Source: SZUA-287 sp036397975
GTDB taxonomy: Bacteria; Bacteroidota; Ignavibacteria; UBA10030; UBA6906
Reading direction: 5' to 3'
Length of the DNA stretch: 48,517 nt
Assembly: GCA_036397975.1 (NCBI GenBank)
Contig: DASWHW010000140.1
Coordinates: 1 to 48,517 of the forward strand
The stretch's first letter is position 1. Each line of letters opens with the position of its first letter. Made by a program: the position numbers and the translations under genes. The notes under the pieces are model-generated. The model had not been told where the DNA came from, made no database searches, and was given only the letters and a program-made list of their open reading frames with translations. Shown here piece by piece: positions 36,927 to 48,517 of this stretch.

Positions 36927-37211
36927 TTACTTATCCACGGTGACAGTGATATTTTCTTTGACGTTTGAAATCGTTGCGACCGGTATTTTCTTTTTTCCCT
37001 TGTTTTCCCTATACACGGTTATGACGGCATCGGGGCAGACGAGAGCACAGTTCGTACATCCCGTACAGTTGTCGCGAATGAGGACCGCGTAGTGATATCC
37101 CTGCGCGTTGATCTTCTCAGAGAGTTGAATGCTCTCCTGAGGACATGCTTCGATGCAAAGTTCGCACCCCTTGCAGGTTTCAACATTGAATGAAACCGAA
37201 CCGTGTATCAT
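36927..37211 (-). CDS. korD: 2xFe4S ferredoxin, delta subunit of 2-oxoacid oxidoreductase
   Basis: This is a 94-residue ferredoxin-type subunit with two [4Fe-4S] motifs: CKGCELCIEACP (13-24) and CTGCTNCALVCP (about 49-60). An extended C-terminal tail contains VATISNVKENITVTVDK. The arrangement with korA, korB and korC identifies it as the delta (electron-exit) subunit. The ATG at 37211 gives the normal N-terminus MIHGSVSFNVET; the longer frame to 37367 reads into the CoA-transferase gene and is not real. It is 10 bases after the CoA-transferase stop. Confidence 0.92.
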   Translation of the reverse strand: MIHGSVSFNVETCKGCELCIEACPQESIQLSEKINAQGYHYAVLIRDNCTGCTNCALVCPDAVITVYRENKGKKKIPVATISNVKENITVTVDK

Positions 37212-37221
37212 GCTGTGCTCC

Positions 37222-38556
37222 TCATAAGTAGTGGTGCTCTTGTGCAAACTTCTCGAGATCGACCTTGAACGATGGATGCGCGATGTTGATGAGGAGTTCT
37301 GCGCGCTCGCGGATCGACTTTCCGTGTAGATTGACCACGCCGAATTCGGTGACAACATAGTGCACATCCCCGCGCGTGGTTGTTACGCCTGCGCCTTCCC
37401 TCAAATGGGGAACGATCCTCGAGATTGTGTCGTCCTTTGCCGTCGCGGGAAGGGCGATAATAGGGATCCCACCTTCCGACCTTGCAGCGCCCCGGATAAA
37501 GTCAAGCTGTCCGCCAAACCCGCTGTAGAACTTATGGCCAATGGAATCAGCGCAGACTTGCCCCGTGAGATCAATCTGCAGCGCCGAATTGATGGCAACC
37601 ATCTTCTTGTTCCGGGCGATCGTGAACGGATCATTGGTAAATTGCGTCGGGCGAAATTCCATGAGCGGGTTGTTATCGATGAAGTTGAAAAGCCCTTGTG
37701 ACCCGAGCACGAACGACGTCACGATCTTTCCGGGCAAGAGCGTCTTTGCTTTATTTGTGATTACTCCCGATTCCACCAACGGAATGATACCGTCTGAAAC
37801 CATTTCTGAGTGGATGCCGAGATTCTTCCTGTCCCCAAGAAATTTGACCACGGCGTCGGGAATTCTACCGATGCCGAGCTGCAAAGTGGCGCCATCGGTG
37901 ATGAGACTTGCGACATGCGCCCCGATCCTCCGATAGACCTCAATCTCTGCCGGACTCTCGTCTCCTTCCATTTGCGGAAGCTCTCGCAACGGTGTATTCA
38001 CTTCAACCGCAAAATCAATTTCATTTAAGTGAATAAAGCTGTCGCCCAACGTTCGGGGCATATTGGTATTGATCTGTGCGATCACAAAACGTGCGGCATC
38101 GGTTGCCGTGCGCGTGCATTCCACCCCGACGCCAAGACTGCAGAAGCCGTGTTCGTCTGGAGGACTCACCTGGATAAGGGCGACATCAACCTTGAACTGA
38201 CCATTCATGATGAGCGAGGGGATTTCAGAAAGAAAGACAGGCGTAAAGTCAGCCCGCCCCTCCCACACAGCTTCACGAACGTTCCTTCCAATAAAGAAAG
38301 CGTTGTGTCGGAAATGTCCTTTCATTTCCGGCCGGACATAAGCGGCTTCGCCAACGCCGAGCAAGTGACAGACAAGTACGTCGCGCAATTCCTCTGACCG
38401 CGCGACCATAGCATCCACAAGAACCTCCGGGACAGCGCAACCCGGATGAATATAGACAGTATTTCCCGACTGAATCACCGACACAGCTTCCGCGGGTGTG
38501 ACAAATTTCCTTGAGTAGTGTGTTTTGATTGAGTCTGTAATGACGTTGTAATGCAT
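37222..38556 (-). CDS. Acetyl-CoA hydrolase / 4-hydroxybutyrate-type CoA-transferase
   Basis: This is a 444-residue family I CoA-transferase of the acetyl-CoA hydrolase/transferase group. Visible landmarks are GNTVYIHPGCAVPEVLVDAM (31-50), VSPPDEHGFCSLGVGVE (130-146), ATLQLGIGRIPDAV (223-236), and the catalytic-glutamate segment GIHSEMVSDG with Glu251. A C-terminal GGQLDFIRGAARSEGGIPII also fits. Members move CoA between acetyl-CoA and acids such as propionate, butyrate, succinate or 4-hydroxybutyrate. The gene lies between the PLP lyase and the 2-oxoacid oxidoreductase, so it could conserve the acyl-CoA bond energy as acetyl-CoA exchange. Acyl specificity cannot be seen. Confidence 0.9.
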   Translation of the reverse strand: MHYNVITDSIKTHYSRKFVTPAEAVSVIQSGNTVYIHPGCAVPEVLVDAMVARSEELRDVLVCHLLGVGEAAYVRPEMKGHFRHNAFFIGRNVREAVWEGRADFTPVFLSEIPSLIMNGQFKVDVALIQVSPPDEHGFCSLGVGVECTRTATDAARFVIAQINTNMPRTLGDSFIHLNEIDFAVEVNTPLRELPQMEGDESPAEIEVYRRIGAHVASLITDGATLQLGIGRIPDAVVKFLGDRKNLGIHSEMVSDGIIPLVESGVITNKAKTLLPGKIVTSFVLGSQGLFNFIDNNPLMEFRPTQFTNDPFTIARNKKMVAINSALQIDLTGQVCADSIGHKFYSGFGGQLDFIRGAARSEGGIPIIALPATAKDDTISRIVPHLREGAGVTTTRGDVHYVVTEFGVVNLHGKSIRERAELLINIAHPSFKVDLEKFAQEHHYL

Positions 38557-38588
38557 TAAAAGTCCTGATCTACTCCATGTAAATGTTG

Positions 38589-39902
38589 TTATGTTCCGAC
38601 TGCGTTCAACGATGCTTCAAGATCCCGGATGATATCCTCCGGCCGCTCCAGGCCGATCGACAATCGGATTCCTCCCGGATTGAGTCCTTTGGCGACCTGC
38701 TCTGCAGGGGGAATTGCCGAATGCGTCATCGAACCCGGATGTTCAATCAGGGTGCGAATATTTCCCAGGCTTACCGCCAGCGTTACGCAATAGGAATTCT
38801 GTGCGACATGGTTGATAAACCTCTCGGCTTTATGTAACCCCCCCTCCGGAGTCTTCCCTCTCATCACGAAATACAGCATTGAACCGGGAGCGAAATTTCC
38901 GTCATAATCAATCATCTGTCGTCGTGCAAGTTCCACCTGCGGAAATGAGTCCAGTCCCGGGTACTGCACGCACTCGATTTCCGGCCTTGCCGCAAGAGCT
39001 TTCGCAACCGTGAGCGCGGTGAGTTGCATTTGACGCATTCGAACGCCGAGGGAAGGAAGCCCTTGCACAAGAACGGACCACGCGCTTCGCGGTGAAAGTA
39101 CGCCGCCGAAGTCTTTTCGATAGAGAAGCAAGCGGTCGTGGCTCCACCGGGGACCGATGACCGCGCCTCCAATGTCGGTTCCGAAACCACCGATTGCTTT
39201 CGTCAAGGAGTGTACAACAAAGTCGATCCCGTTCTGAATCGGACGTTGACAGTATGGTGTTGCGAAGGTGTTGTCAACGACGCTGAATAGTCGCTCCCCG
39301 GGGTCTCTCCGCGCGTTTGCTTCGGCTGCTATCTCCGCGATCGCTTTAAGATCAATCAACCGGAGAGTCGGATTTACGGGTGTCTCGCAATAGATAACCC
39401 GCGTTTGCTCTGTCAACGCCTCGCGAAGTTCGTCCGGTGAGGATAGATCGATGAACTTCACGCGTATCCCGAGACGCGGATACCAGTTCTCCAACAACGA
39501 ATATGTGCAGCCGTAAAGCGTTCGATGCGCGATGATTTCACTTCCCGTCCCGGTGAGGATTCCGAGCACCGCTGACACTGCAGCCATCCCGCTGGCAAAC
39601 GTTACGGCGATATCACCCTGTTCGGCAAAAGCAAGATTTTCTTCCAGCATATCCTTGTTCGGTTCGCCGAGTCGGTCGTACACATAAATGGGAGCTTGGG
39701 ATGTTACGGTGTTGCCGTCATAGGTGTGGGCAAATTCAGTGAACGCCTGCGCGCCCCGTTGTGCAGAATCAAGTCGGAATGTCGCTGAGCCGGAAATAGG
39801 CGGCAGAACGTGGTGACTGTAGTCCCAGTGGGGGTCTTGCGTGAGCCCATAGATCAGATGGGCTTCCGTTGAATAGCGATGTTTTGTCTTCTGTTCTTTC
39901 AT
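38589..39902 (-). CDS. Methionine gamma-lyase-like PLP enzyme (Cys/Met metabolism family)
   Basis: This is a 437-residue fold-type I PLP enzyme. The cofactor lysine is in VVHSLTKAIGGFG (K235), phosphate-binding residues in FASGMAAVSAVL (102-113), and the pyridine-N aspartate in VVDNTFATPY (208-217). Position 132 is cysteine in the TLYGCTYSLL loop, the same setting as the catalytic Cys of methionine gamma-lyase; cystathionine gamma-synthases and beta-lyases usually have Gly there. This favours release of methanethiol, ammonia and 2-oxobutyrate from methionine, or a homocysteine/cystathionine variant. It has about 40 more residues than usual at the N-terminal side. The ATG at 39902 was chosen; the longer frame overlaps the upstream gene. 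Confidence 0.85.
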   Translation of the reverse strand: MKEQKTKHRYSTEAHLIYGLTQDPHWDYSHHVLPPISGSATFRLDSAQRGAQAFTEFAHTYDGNTVTSQAPIYVYDRLGEPNKDMLEENLAFAEQGDIAVTFASGMAAVSAVLGILTGTGSEIIAHRTLYGCTYSLLENWYPRLGIRVKFIDLSSPDELREALTEQTRVIYCETPVNPTLRLIDLKAIAEIAAEANARRDPGERLFSVVDNTFATPYCQRPIQNGIDFVVHSLTKAIGGFGTDIGGAVIGPRWSHDRLLLYRKDFGGVLSPRSAWSVLVQGLPSLGVRMRQMQLTALTVAKALAARPEIECVQYPGLDSFPQVELARRQMIDYDGNFAPGSMLYFVMRGKTPEGGLHKAERFINHVAQNSYCVTLAVSLGNIRTLIEHPGSMTHSAIPPAEQVAKGLNPGGIRLSIGLERPEDIIRDLEASLNAVGT

Positions 39903-39907
39903 TGCAA

Positions 39908-40993
39908 TCACCTGTTGGCGATAAGAACATCCTCCACCGGACGTCGGGGTGTTCGGGTCGGCTCCGTGAGGCAGTATCCAAGCCTCAACAAAATCTGGGG
40001 CCAGTTGAGTAGACCGCACATATGACGCAACGCGATCCGGTACTCCGGTACTTCTACGGGCATATTGAAGAAGCTCGCCTGCAAACCGGATGACACCACA
40101 TAAAGAAGGATGTGCTCAAGAAGCTGGCCTGTATCCAGCCAGTGGTCGATACTATCCTCGCCATGGAGGACAACGAGTGCCGGTGCCTCGATACAAAGAT
40201 GGAAATTACGTGCAGCAAAGATCCTCGGCGTGTCGAACGACTTCAGCAGCCAGGGTGCGGCTGCACTTGCGATGTTCCCCATACCGAACGCCGCTCCCGG
40301 TATTCCGTCGGGGCGTCGTGTTTCATTCAGGCGAATCCATTCCGCAAGCTCTTTCCGAAATTCCTGATCCTTATGTTGCTCACCTTCTGCCATCGCGACG
40401 AGCTGCGCCACCTGTTCATTGAGGTCCGCCTCCGTAGAAACGAATATGTCCGAACGGTTTGTCCGGGGCAGTTGTTCAATGCTGTTGACAACGCTCCGCG
40501 CAACGCGTGCCGCCAGAAAAGGAGATCTGTTCGTGTGCCTTTCGGTAATGACCGGAAACAAAGACGCGAGACCGTTGCGTGCTCCCTTGTCCCGCGGAAG
40601 AATCTCCACGACAGCCAATGCTTCCCCTTTGGGGGAATGGGGGGTGTATCGAACCAGGGTATCAAACCCGAAGTGATCGGCCGCGACGCGCAGATTGAAA
40701 ATCGCTGCGCCGACCCCGATAATCAACTCGCGGTCGTGAGGGTCCACAACCGGAAGTCTTCGCTCATAATCAGCGTGTACCAGGATCAGGTTGGATTTGA
40801 TCTCGAATTTCCACGGCTGAGTATTGTAGCTGGACGGAGCCAGAATGGCGTAGCGAAGGAGGAATGCGCACTGTTCTTCGATCGCATCGTTCCACGGAAA
40901 GTCCTCCTCAAAAACCTCATAGGGAGTATTCATAGGATCGAATCGCTTCTCATCCATACCGAGGTCCATTTCAAGTTTGTGGTCTGTTCCCAT
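39908..40993 (-). CDS. Acg-family FMN nitroreductase-like protein
   Basis: This is a 361-residue protein in the double-domain nitroreductase family known as Acg (Mycobacterium Rv2032 type). Motifs include LRYAILAPSSYNTQPWKFEI (46-65), the FMN-phosphate-binding start typical of Acg, LPVVDPHDRELIIGVGAAIF, ITERHTNRSPF, and the later GLQASFFNMPVEVPEYR. Mycobacterial Acg binds FMN but lacks ordinary nitroreductase turnover and may sequester flavin; catalytic activity here is not proven. The ATG at 40993 gives the normal start. Neighbours are a ferredoxin 7 bases upstream and the PLP lyase 5 bases downstream, so it may take electrons from that ferredoxin. Confidence 0.85.
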   Translation of the reverse strand: MGTDHKLEMDLGMDEKRFDPMNTPYEVFEEDFPWNDAIEEQCAFLLRYAILAPSSYNTQPWKFEIKSNLILVHADYERRLPVVDPHDRELIIGVGAAIFNLRVAADHFGFDTLVRYTPHSPKGEALAVVEILPRDKGARNGLASLFPVITERHTNRSPFLAARVARSVVNSIEQLPRTNRSDIFVSTEADLNEQVAQLVAMAEGEQHKDQEFRKELAEWIRLNETRRPDGIPGAAFGMGNIASAAAPWLLKSFDTPRIFAARNFHLCIEAPALVVLHGEDSIDHWLDTGQLLEHILLYVVSSGLQASFFNMPVEVPEYRIALRHMCGLLNWPQILLRLGYCLTEPTRTPRRPVEDVLIANR

Positions 40994-41000
40994 GGGGGCC

Positions 41001-41258
41001 TCACTCTTCTTCTGTAGACAGTACTTTATTGCCTTCGATTTGTATTGCATCAATCGGACAATCGCTCAATGCCTCGTCTACAAGTTCCTCCTCGTTGGGA
41101 TCGCCCGGCTGTTTGGAAACGTAGTAGGAGTTCGATGGTTTGTCAAAGTCAAAATTGTCGGGGGCAACGCTGGCACAGTACGCGCACCCGTTGCAATCGT
41201 CGGTTGTGTAGTATTTCCCTTCGACATTTTTCGGTAGACGATTTCCTGGCTGATCCAT
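41001..41258 (-). CDS. Single-cluster [4Fe-4S] ferredoxin
   Basis: This is an 85-residue acidic ferredoxin with one cluster motif, CNGCAYCASVAP (22-33), and a distant fourth Cys in ALSDCPIDAI (about 67). The CxxCxxC...C pattern with long separation is the monocluster ferredoxin type, low in potential. The start codon comes right after the ccmF stop (TAA then ATG), preceded by GGAGGA, so it is co-transcribed with ccmF. It is the likely electron carrier for pyruvate and 2-oxoacid ferredoxin oxidoreductases encoded nearby or for the Acg-type flavoprotein downstream. Confidence 0.88.
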   Translation of the reverse strand: MDQPGNRLPKNVEGKYYTTDDCNGCAYCASVAPDNFDFDKPSNSYYVSKQPGDPNEEELVDEALSDCPIDAIQIEGNKVLSTEEE

Positions 41259-43487
41259 TTACTGTGTCCTCCGCCATTTCAAGAGTGAAAGAAGAAAGCC
41301 CAACGTTATAATAATCGTCCCCGCCCACACCAGTCCAATCCATGGTTTGATGCTTGCCTCGACGATAAGCGCCTCGGGTGCGTGCTGTGTTTCTCCCGAA
41401 TGCTGAACCTCGACGGTGACCATGGAGGCACCTGCGTCCATGGCGACATGCATCGAGACAAGCTGGATGTTCGCACCAAGCAGTTTCGAAGATGTTGGCT
41501 TGTACGTTGTTGTACCACCTGGTTCGTACACCGCGGTGGGTGTCACTGTTTCGGATCCGACATGGTTTTTTAATTGAAGGACGGATCCGATTTGCATGGC
41601 CCCGTTGCCCGACGCCATCGCATCCTGTCCATGGCTTCCCATATCGAAACGGACGAATGTCGCCTCAATGTCGCCAATCATCACCGATTTCCCTTTTTGA
41701 ATATCGTAGTGCTCATGATGTACCGATGAAGAAGCGTCATCCAGCGACACTGGGGATATGTAGAGATCGGAGGTCATGAACGACGCGATGTCCGGGTTTC
41801 TCATGGTACCCTGTTGGCCTGCGTCGAACATAATGGGAGTCATGTAAAATTCCTTGCCGTCCTGCTCGATCCGAACACGAAAGGCAGCCTTCTGATCCTC
41901 GTCGTATGACCATCCGGTATAAGTCATTGTTTGTCCGAGCGCATGTGTTGCGACATCTTTCGGTAGCGTGAGGTGTTGTGTGACGGAATATTTGCCCGAG
42001 ACGATCACACCGATGAAGAAGACAGCGATCCCCGCGTGCGCAACCTTTCCACCGATGCTGCGGATGTCGATTCTTCCAAGCTTCCAGGCAAAATATCCGT
42101 TGCCCGCAAGAGCGAAGAGAGATCCTCCGATGAAGAGAAGGACGATCGGTTCTCTGATGTTCAGAAGCATAAGGCCAACAACCCCGATCACCGCGATGAC
42201 AAACGACGGAATTGCCTTTTTGAGACTTGTCCGCCAGTCCTGCGTTTTCCACTGCATGAAAATACTCAACCCGATGAGGAACGCCATGATGATGGCGATG
42301 GGAAGGTTTGTCGCATCATAGAATGAGGGCTCGACCGAGCTATTGGAAAAGATCGGAAGACTGGTGCCGATCAGGATGACTGCTGCACTGAGGAGAACTG
42401 CTAACGAACCATTGCCAAGCATTGCTTCACGCGTGAGATACAGATGATCGCTGGCAACAGGGCGGAGCTCATTCCTCCGAACAAACAGAAGCCCGATGGC
42501 ACTGGACAAAATACCAATCATGAACGTGAGAAGCAGCCAGTAGATAGTCGCACCACCATCGGCAAACGAATGAACTGAAGAATCGCCGAGAACGCCGCTC
42601 CGCGTCAGGAACGTACTGTAGATGACGAAGAAAAAGGCGAATGTTGCCAGCACCACATTTGTTCTTTTGAACTTGTTGGCACCCCGTTGCGCGAGTAGCG
42701 TGTGAATCAACGCAACCCCGACGAGCCAGGGGATCAGAGACGAGTTTTCCACTGGATCCCAGCCCCAATATCCTCCCCAACCAAGCACGCCATAGGCCCA
42801 ATAGGCGCCGAGCATGATTCCTGTTCCAAGCACAACGGTTGCAAAAAGTAACCAGGGGAGTCCATGTTCGCTGAGGAGTGAGTAACTCTTCCGCCACAAT
42901 CCAGCGATCGCAAAGGAGAACGGAACGGCGAGAGCCGCAAAACCCAGAAAGAGTACAGGCGGATGAATGACCATCCAGAAATTCTGCAAAAGGGGATTGA
43001 GTCCTTGACCGTCTTCCGGAACATGAACGATCGGTATCTGCGGAAAGAGTTCCCACACCGATACAAACGGCGATTTCACTACGACGAACAGGAACATAAA
43101 CGAATTCACTGCCATCAACACCGCCATCACCGGAGCTTCATGTCCACGACGCTTTGTAAAGGCGAGAACGGCGACAGCGATCAACGCTGAGCAAAGGGCC
43201 CAGAAAAGGAAACTCCCCTGTTGACCCGCATAGAAACTTGAGAGCAAGAAATGGAGTGGGAGTGAACGCGAACTGTAGCTGTAGACGTACCCGTTTGAAA
43301 AGTCGTGTTGAAGAAGGAGAACGAGAAGCAGAACCGATGCTGCCACGACGGCTGCAACACTTGCATACACCCATCGACGGGCGACTTCTTTCGTGTGTTT
43401 ACCCTGCGCCGCCCGGTAGTATTGAATCATCGCCAGCAGGGATGCAATGAGCGCGGCTAAAACAACTGAATTTCCAAGAACAGACAT
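41259..43487 (-). CDS. ccmF: Cytochrome c haem lyase CcmF/NrfE-type (CcmF)
   Basis: This is a 742-residue inner-membrane protein with about 14 hydrophobic segments. The haem-handling WWD domain is clear at 236-255 (GWGGYWGWDPVENSSL). External histidines appear in MVIHPPVLFLGF (172-183) and in THRSG-like FLTRSGVLGDSSVHSF, as in CcmF. CcmF, with CcmH, attaches haem to apocytochromes c in the periplasm; the window encodes several such cytochromes (ActA, ActE, caa3 subunit II). The C-terminal 250 residues form a large exported beta domain after the helices. No ccmE, ccmG, ccmH or ccmABC genes are present here, so the rest of system I must be elsewhere. Confidence 0.93.
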   Translation of the reverse strand: MSVLGNSVVLAALIASLLAMIQYYRAAQGKHTKEVARRWVYASVAAVVAASVLLLVLLLQHDFSNGYVYSYSSRSLPLHFLLSSFYAGQQGSFLFWALCSALIAVAVLAFTKRRGHEAPVMAVLMAVNSFMFLFVVVKSPFVSVWELFPQIPIVHVPEDGQGLNPLLQNFWMVIHPPVLFLGFAALAVPFSFAIAGLWRKSYSLLSEHGLPWLLFATVVLGTGIMLGAYWAYGVLGWGGYWGWDPVENSSLIPWLVGVALIHTLLAQRGANKFKRTNVVLATFAFFFVIYSTFLTRSGVLGDSSVHSFADGGATIYWLLLTFMIGILSSAIGLLFVRRNELRPVASDHLYLTREAMLGNGSLAVLLSAAVILIGTSLPIFSNSSVEPSFYDATNLPIAIIMAFLIGLSIFMQWKTQDWRTSLKKAIPSFVIAVIGVVGLMLLNIREPIVLLFIGGSLFALAGNGYFAWKLGRIDIRSIGGKVAHAGIAVFFIGVIVSGKYSVTQHLTLPKDVATHALGQTMTYTGWSYDEDQKAAFRVRIEQDGKEFYMTPIMFDAGQQGTMRNPDIASFMTSDLYISPVSLDDASSSVHHEHYDIQKGKSVMIGDIEATFVRFDMGSHGQDAMASGNGAMQIGSVLQLKNHVGSETVTPTAVYEPGGTTTYKPTSSKLLGANIQLVSMHVAMDAGASMVTVEVQHSGETQHAPEALIVEASIKPWIGLVWAGTIIITLGFLLSLLKWRRTQ

Positions 43488-43787
43488 GCAACCTCCTTAT
43501 TAATCTCTGTGATGAAGAGGTCAACACGCGTGCCATGGATGCACCGTAAAAAGCGAAGAAATCAGGCCGTATTCATTGATTTTTTGTGGTAGGAATCTGA
43601 AACCCCATGTTCTCTTCCAACAGGTGGGAATGGATTTGCAGGAGTGAAAACGCGTGAAGTGAGTTGAATTGAGAAGTCGAAATGAACGAATTGACGGGGT
43701 GATACAATAATGAAACCACTCATTATTCCAGCTGATGAGAGGAAAAACTGGTGCTCTTCAGGTTCGAAACAGACTCTTCAAAAGGAA
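43488..43787. other. 300-base gap upstream of ccmF, promoter region expected
   Basis: I see no gene here. The right end is the stop of the dihydroorotate-dehydrogenase-like gene and the left end the start of ccmF on the same strand. A break of this length implies a new promoter for ccmF and its downstream genes. I found no clear TAnnTTTG element or terminator hairpin by eye. Confidence 0.4.
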
Positions 43788-44786
43788 TTATTTATGCGTC
43801 GAGAATGAGCTAAGAGCCCTCATGTAGTTTGCGCGCTCAAATGCAGATGGATCGGCGACGGACTTCTGGCTCATGCTCCCGCGCATCTGTTCAAGCGAGA
43901 CGTATTCATGGTCGACCATCCAGTCGCGAACGGCGCTGAGAACTTCAGCAATGCGGTTTGGACCGTGTTTTAACAACGCAGAACACATCATCGTTACATC
44001 TGCGCCTGCCATCACCATCTTTAACACATCCTCCGCGGTGTGAATACCGGTCGTCGCCGCGAGGCTTGCCTTTACTCGTCCATGCAGAATGGCAACCCAT
44101 CGTAATGGGAGACGGAGTTCGTACGGAGTACTCAGAAGAACATTCGGAACAACTTCTAGTTCATCGAGGTCGATATCCGGCTGGTAAAATCGGTTAAAGA
44201 GAACCAGTCCGTCGGCGCCCGCAATGTCCAGACGGTGTGCCAGATGTGCAAGCGAACTGAAAAAAGGACTCAGCTTGATCGCGACGGGAATCGTCACGGA
44301 GCGTTTGACCGCATGAAGGACTTCGAGATATCGATCCTCCACATCGGTGCCGGAAAGATTTGGATCTGTCGGTATGTAGTAGACATTCAGCTCAAGCGCA
44401 TCTGCTCCAGCTTCCTGTATTTTTTTTGCATAGTCGATCCACCCTCCCGATGTAATTCCGTTCAGACTGCCGATGACCGGAATCGACAATACCTCTTTCG
44501 CTTTGCGGACAAGGTCGACATACTCATCCGGGCCGACATTGTATTCAGCCGCTTCGGGGAAATAGGTGAGCGACTCAGCAAAACTCTCCGTCCCGTATGT
44601 GAGGTAGTGATCCAGTTCTTCCGCTTCGTGGGCGATCTGTTCTTCAAAAAGGGAATACATGACAATCGCTGATGCGCCTGCGTCTTCAAGTCGCTTCATA
44701 CTGTCCACATTGTGCGAAAGCGGGCTTGCCGAGGGGACGATGGGATTCTTTAGCTGCAGTCCAAGATATGACGTCTTTAAGTCCAT
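43788..44786 (-). CDS. Dihydroorotate dehydrogenase-like FMN protein
   Basis: This is a 332-residue TIM-barrel flavoprotein of the DHODH family. It starts MDLKTSYLGLQLKNPIVPSA with the FMN-binding NPIVxASxPL segment, and has VIGSLNGITSGGWIDYAK, the substrate-strand GADALELNVYYIP, VAIKLSPFFSSLAHLAH with a conserved Lys, and GADVTMMCSALLKHGPN near the end. Usual pyrD features are incomplete: no NCPN-type orotate motif is visible (ELNVYYIP in its place). It directly follows the pyruvate:ferredoxin oxidoreductase gene by 9 bases, an association I recall from other anaerobic Bacteroidota and Chlorobi. It is probably a paralogue with a redox role linked to that enzyme rather than pyrimidine synthesis. 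Confidence 0.85.
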   Translation of the reverse strand: MDLKTSYLGLQLKNPIVPSASPLSHNVDSMKRLEDAGASAIVMYSLFEEQIAHEAEELDHYLTYGTESFAESLTYFPEAAEYNVGPDEYVDLVRKAKEVLSIPVIGSLNGITSGGWIDYAKKIQEAGADALELNVYYIPTDPNLSGTDVEDRYLEVLHAVKRSVTIPVAIKLSPFFSSLAHLAHRLDIAGADGLVLFNRFYQPDIDLDELEVVPNVLLSTPYELRLPLRWVAILHGRVKASLAATTGIHTAEDVLKMVMAGADVTMMCSALLKHGPNRIAEVLSAVRDWMVDHEYVSLEQMRGSMSQKSVADPSAFERANYMRALSSFSTHK

Positions 44787-44795
44787 GACATTCTC

Positions 44796-48398
<3,603 letters not shown>

Positions 48399-48517
48399 TG
48401 TTGTCCTTCGAGAGATGCGAATCAAAATCTGTCCCTGAGAGATCTGCCGGGACACAGCACCATCTTTCCAACGAAATATCATGCCACAGCGAATACCATG
48501 GAAAAGACAAGGAATTG
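48399..48517. promoter_or_regulatory. Leader of nifJ (promoter not resolved)
   Basis: The last 119 bases of the window lie upstream of the pyruvate:ferredoxin oxidoreductase start and must include its leader and perhaps its promoter. Only a TTTGAT-like half site was noticed on the minus strand, without a symmetric partner. Apart from the AAGGAC ribosome site, nothing firm can be assigned. Confidence 0.25.

Noticed and set aside
48399..48517. Fnr-type or Crp-type box before nifJ
   Set aside because: Only a single TTTGAT half was visible, without an inverted partner at the correct spacing.

Overview
The window most likely comes from a Bacteroidota/Chlorobiota-type (FCB group) bacterium, probably close to the Ignavibacteria. 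The evidence is a PorZ-like protein with a type IX secretion sorting domain, a DUF3276/PUR protein, an alternative complex III (Act) locus coupled to a caa3 oxidase, and a TAnnTTTG-type -7 promoter element. The genus cannot be named from sequence alone. Base composition is moderate, and I see no insertion sequence, CRISPR array, rRNA or phage module.

Region 1 (1-4.8 kb) has the most accessory character. It holds the 5' end of a secreted protein on the minus strand and a small GIY-YIG nuclease gene whose last codons lie inside an intact tRNA-Pro(GGG). A broken copy of the same tRNA 5' half lies just upstream of the nuclease. These are followed by an unrecognised gene with a possible nuclease motif, a lipoprotein resembling an M3-type peptidase without its zinc motif, an HhH-GPD DNA glycosylase, a conserved hypothetical and dCTP deaminase. 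These are the only plus-strand genes; everything after 4.77 kb is on the minus strand.

Region 2 (4.8-20 kb) is housekeeping: GNAT acetyltransferase, O-antigen-ligase-like protein, RtcB RNA ligase, ATP-dependent PEP carboxykinase with a clear terminator, and a mutarotase-like protein. A sulfur cluster follows (persulfide-dioxygenase/rhodanese fusion, TauE exporter, FmdB zinc ribbon, membrane-anchored rhodanese), with a candidate promoter and operator upstream. Then come a PUR/DUF3276 protein, a PorZ-like protein with lumazine synthase, a PHP phosphoesterase, a Crp/Fnr regulator, and a PEGA protein paired with a PQQ-propeller lipoprotein.

Region 3 (20-32.3 kb) is one respiratory locus transcribed right to left: ActA-B-C-D-E-F, a small membrane protein, SCO, and caa3 oxidase subunits II, I, III and IV. 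Its products should move electrons from quinol through cytochrome c to oxygen as one supercomplex. Subunit I carries the YSHP motif of A2-type oxidases.

Region 4 (32.6-48.4 kb) is a redox and central-carbon block. It contains pyruvate:ferredoxin oxidoreductase with a dihydroorotate-dehydrogenase-like partner, CcmF, a ferredoxin, an Acg-type nitroreductase, a methionine gamma-lyase-like PLP enzyme, a CoA-transferase, and a four-subunit 2-oxoacid:ferredoxin oxidoreductase with an unlisted 30-residue membrane microprotein between its subunits. Small accessory genes follow: a half-rubrerythrin, a membrane protein, a short exported protein and a zinc ribbon. PLP lyase, oxidoreductase and CoA-transferase together could take a sulfur amino acid through 2-oxobutyrate to an acyl-CoA; this is inferred from gene order and motifs.
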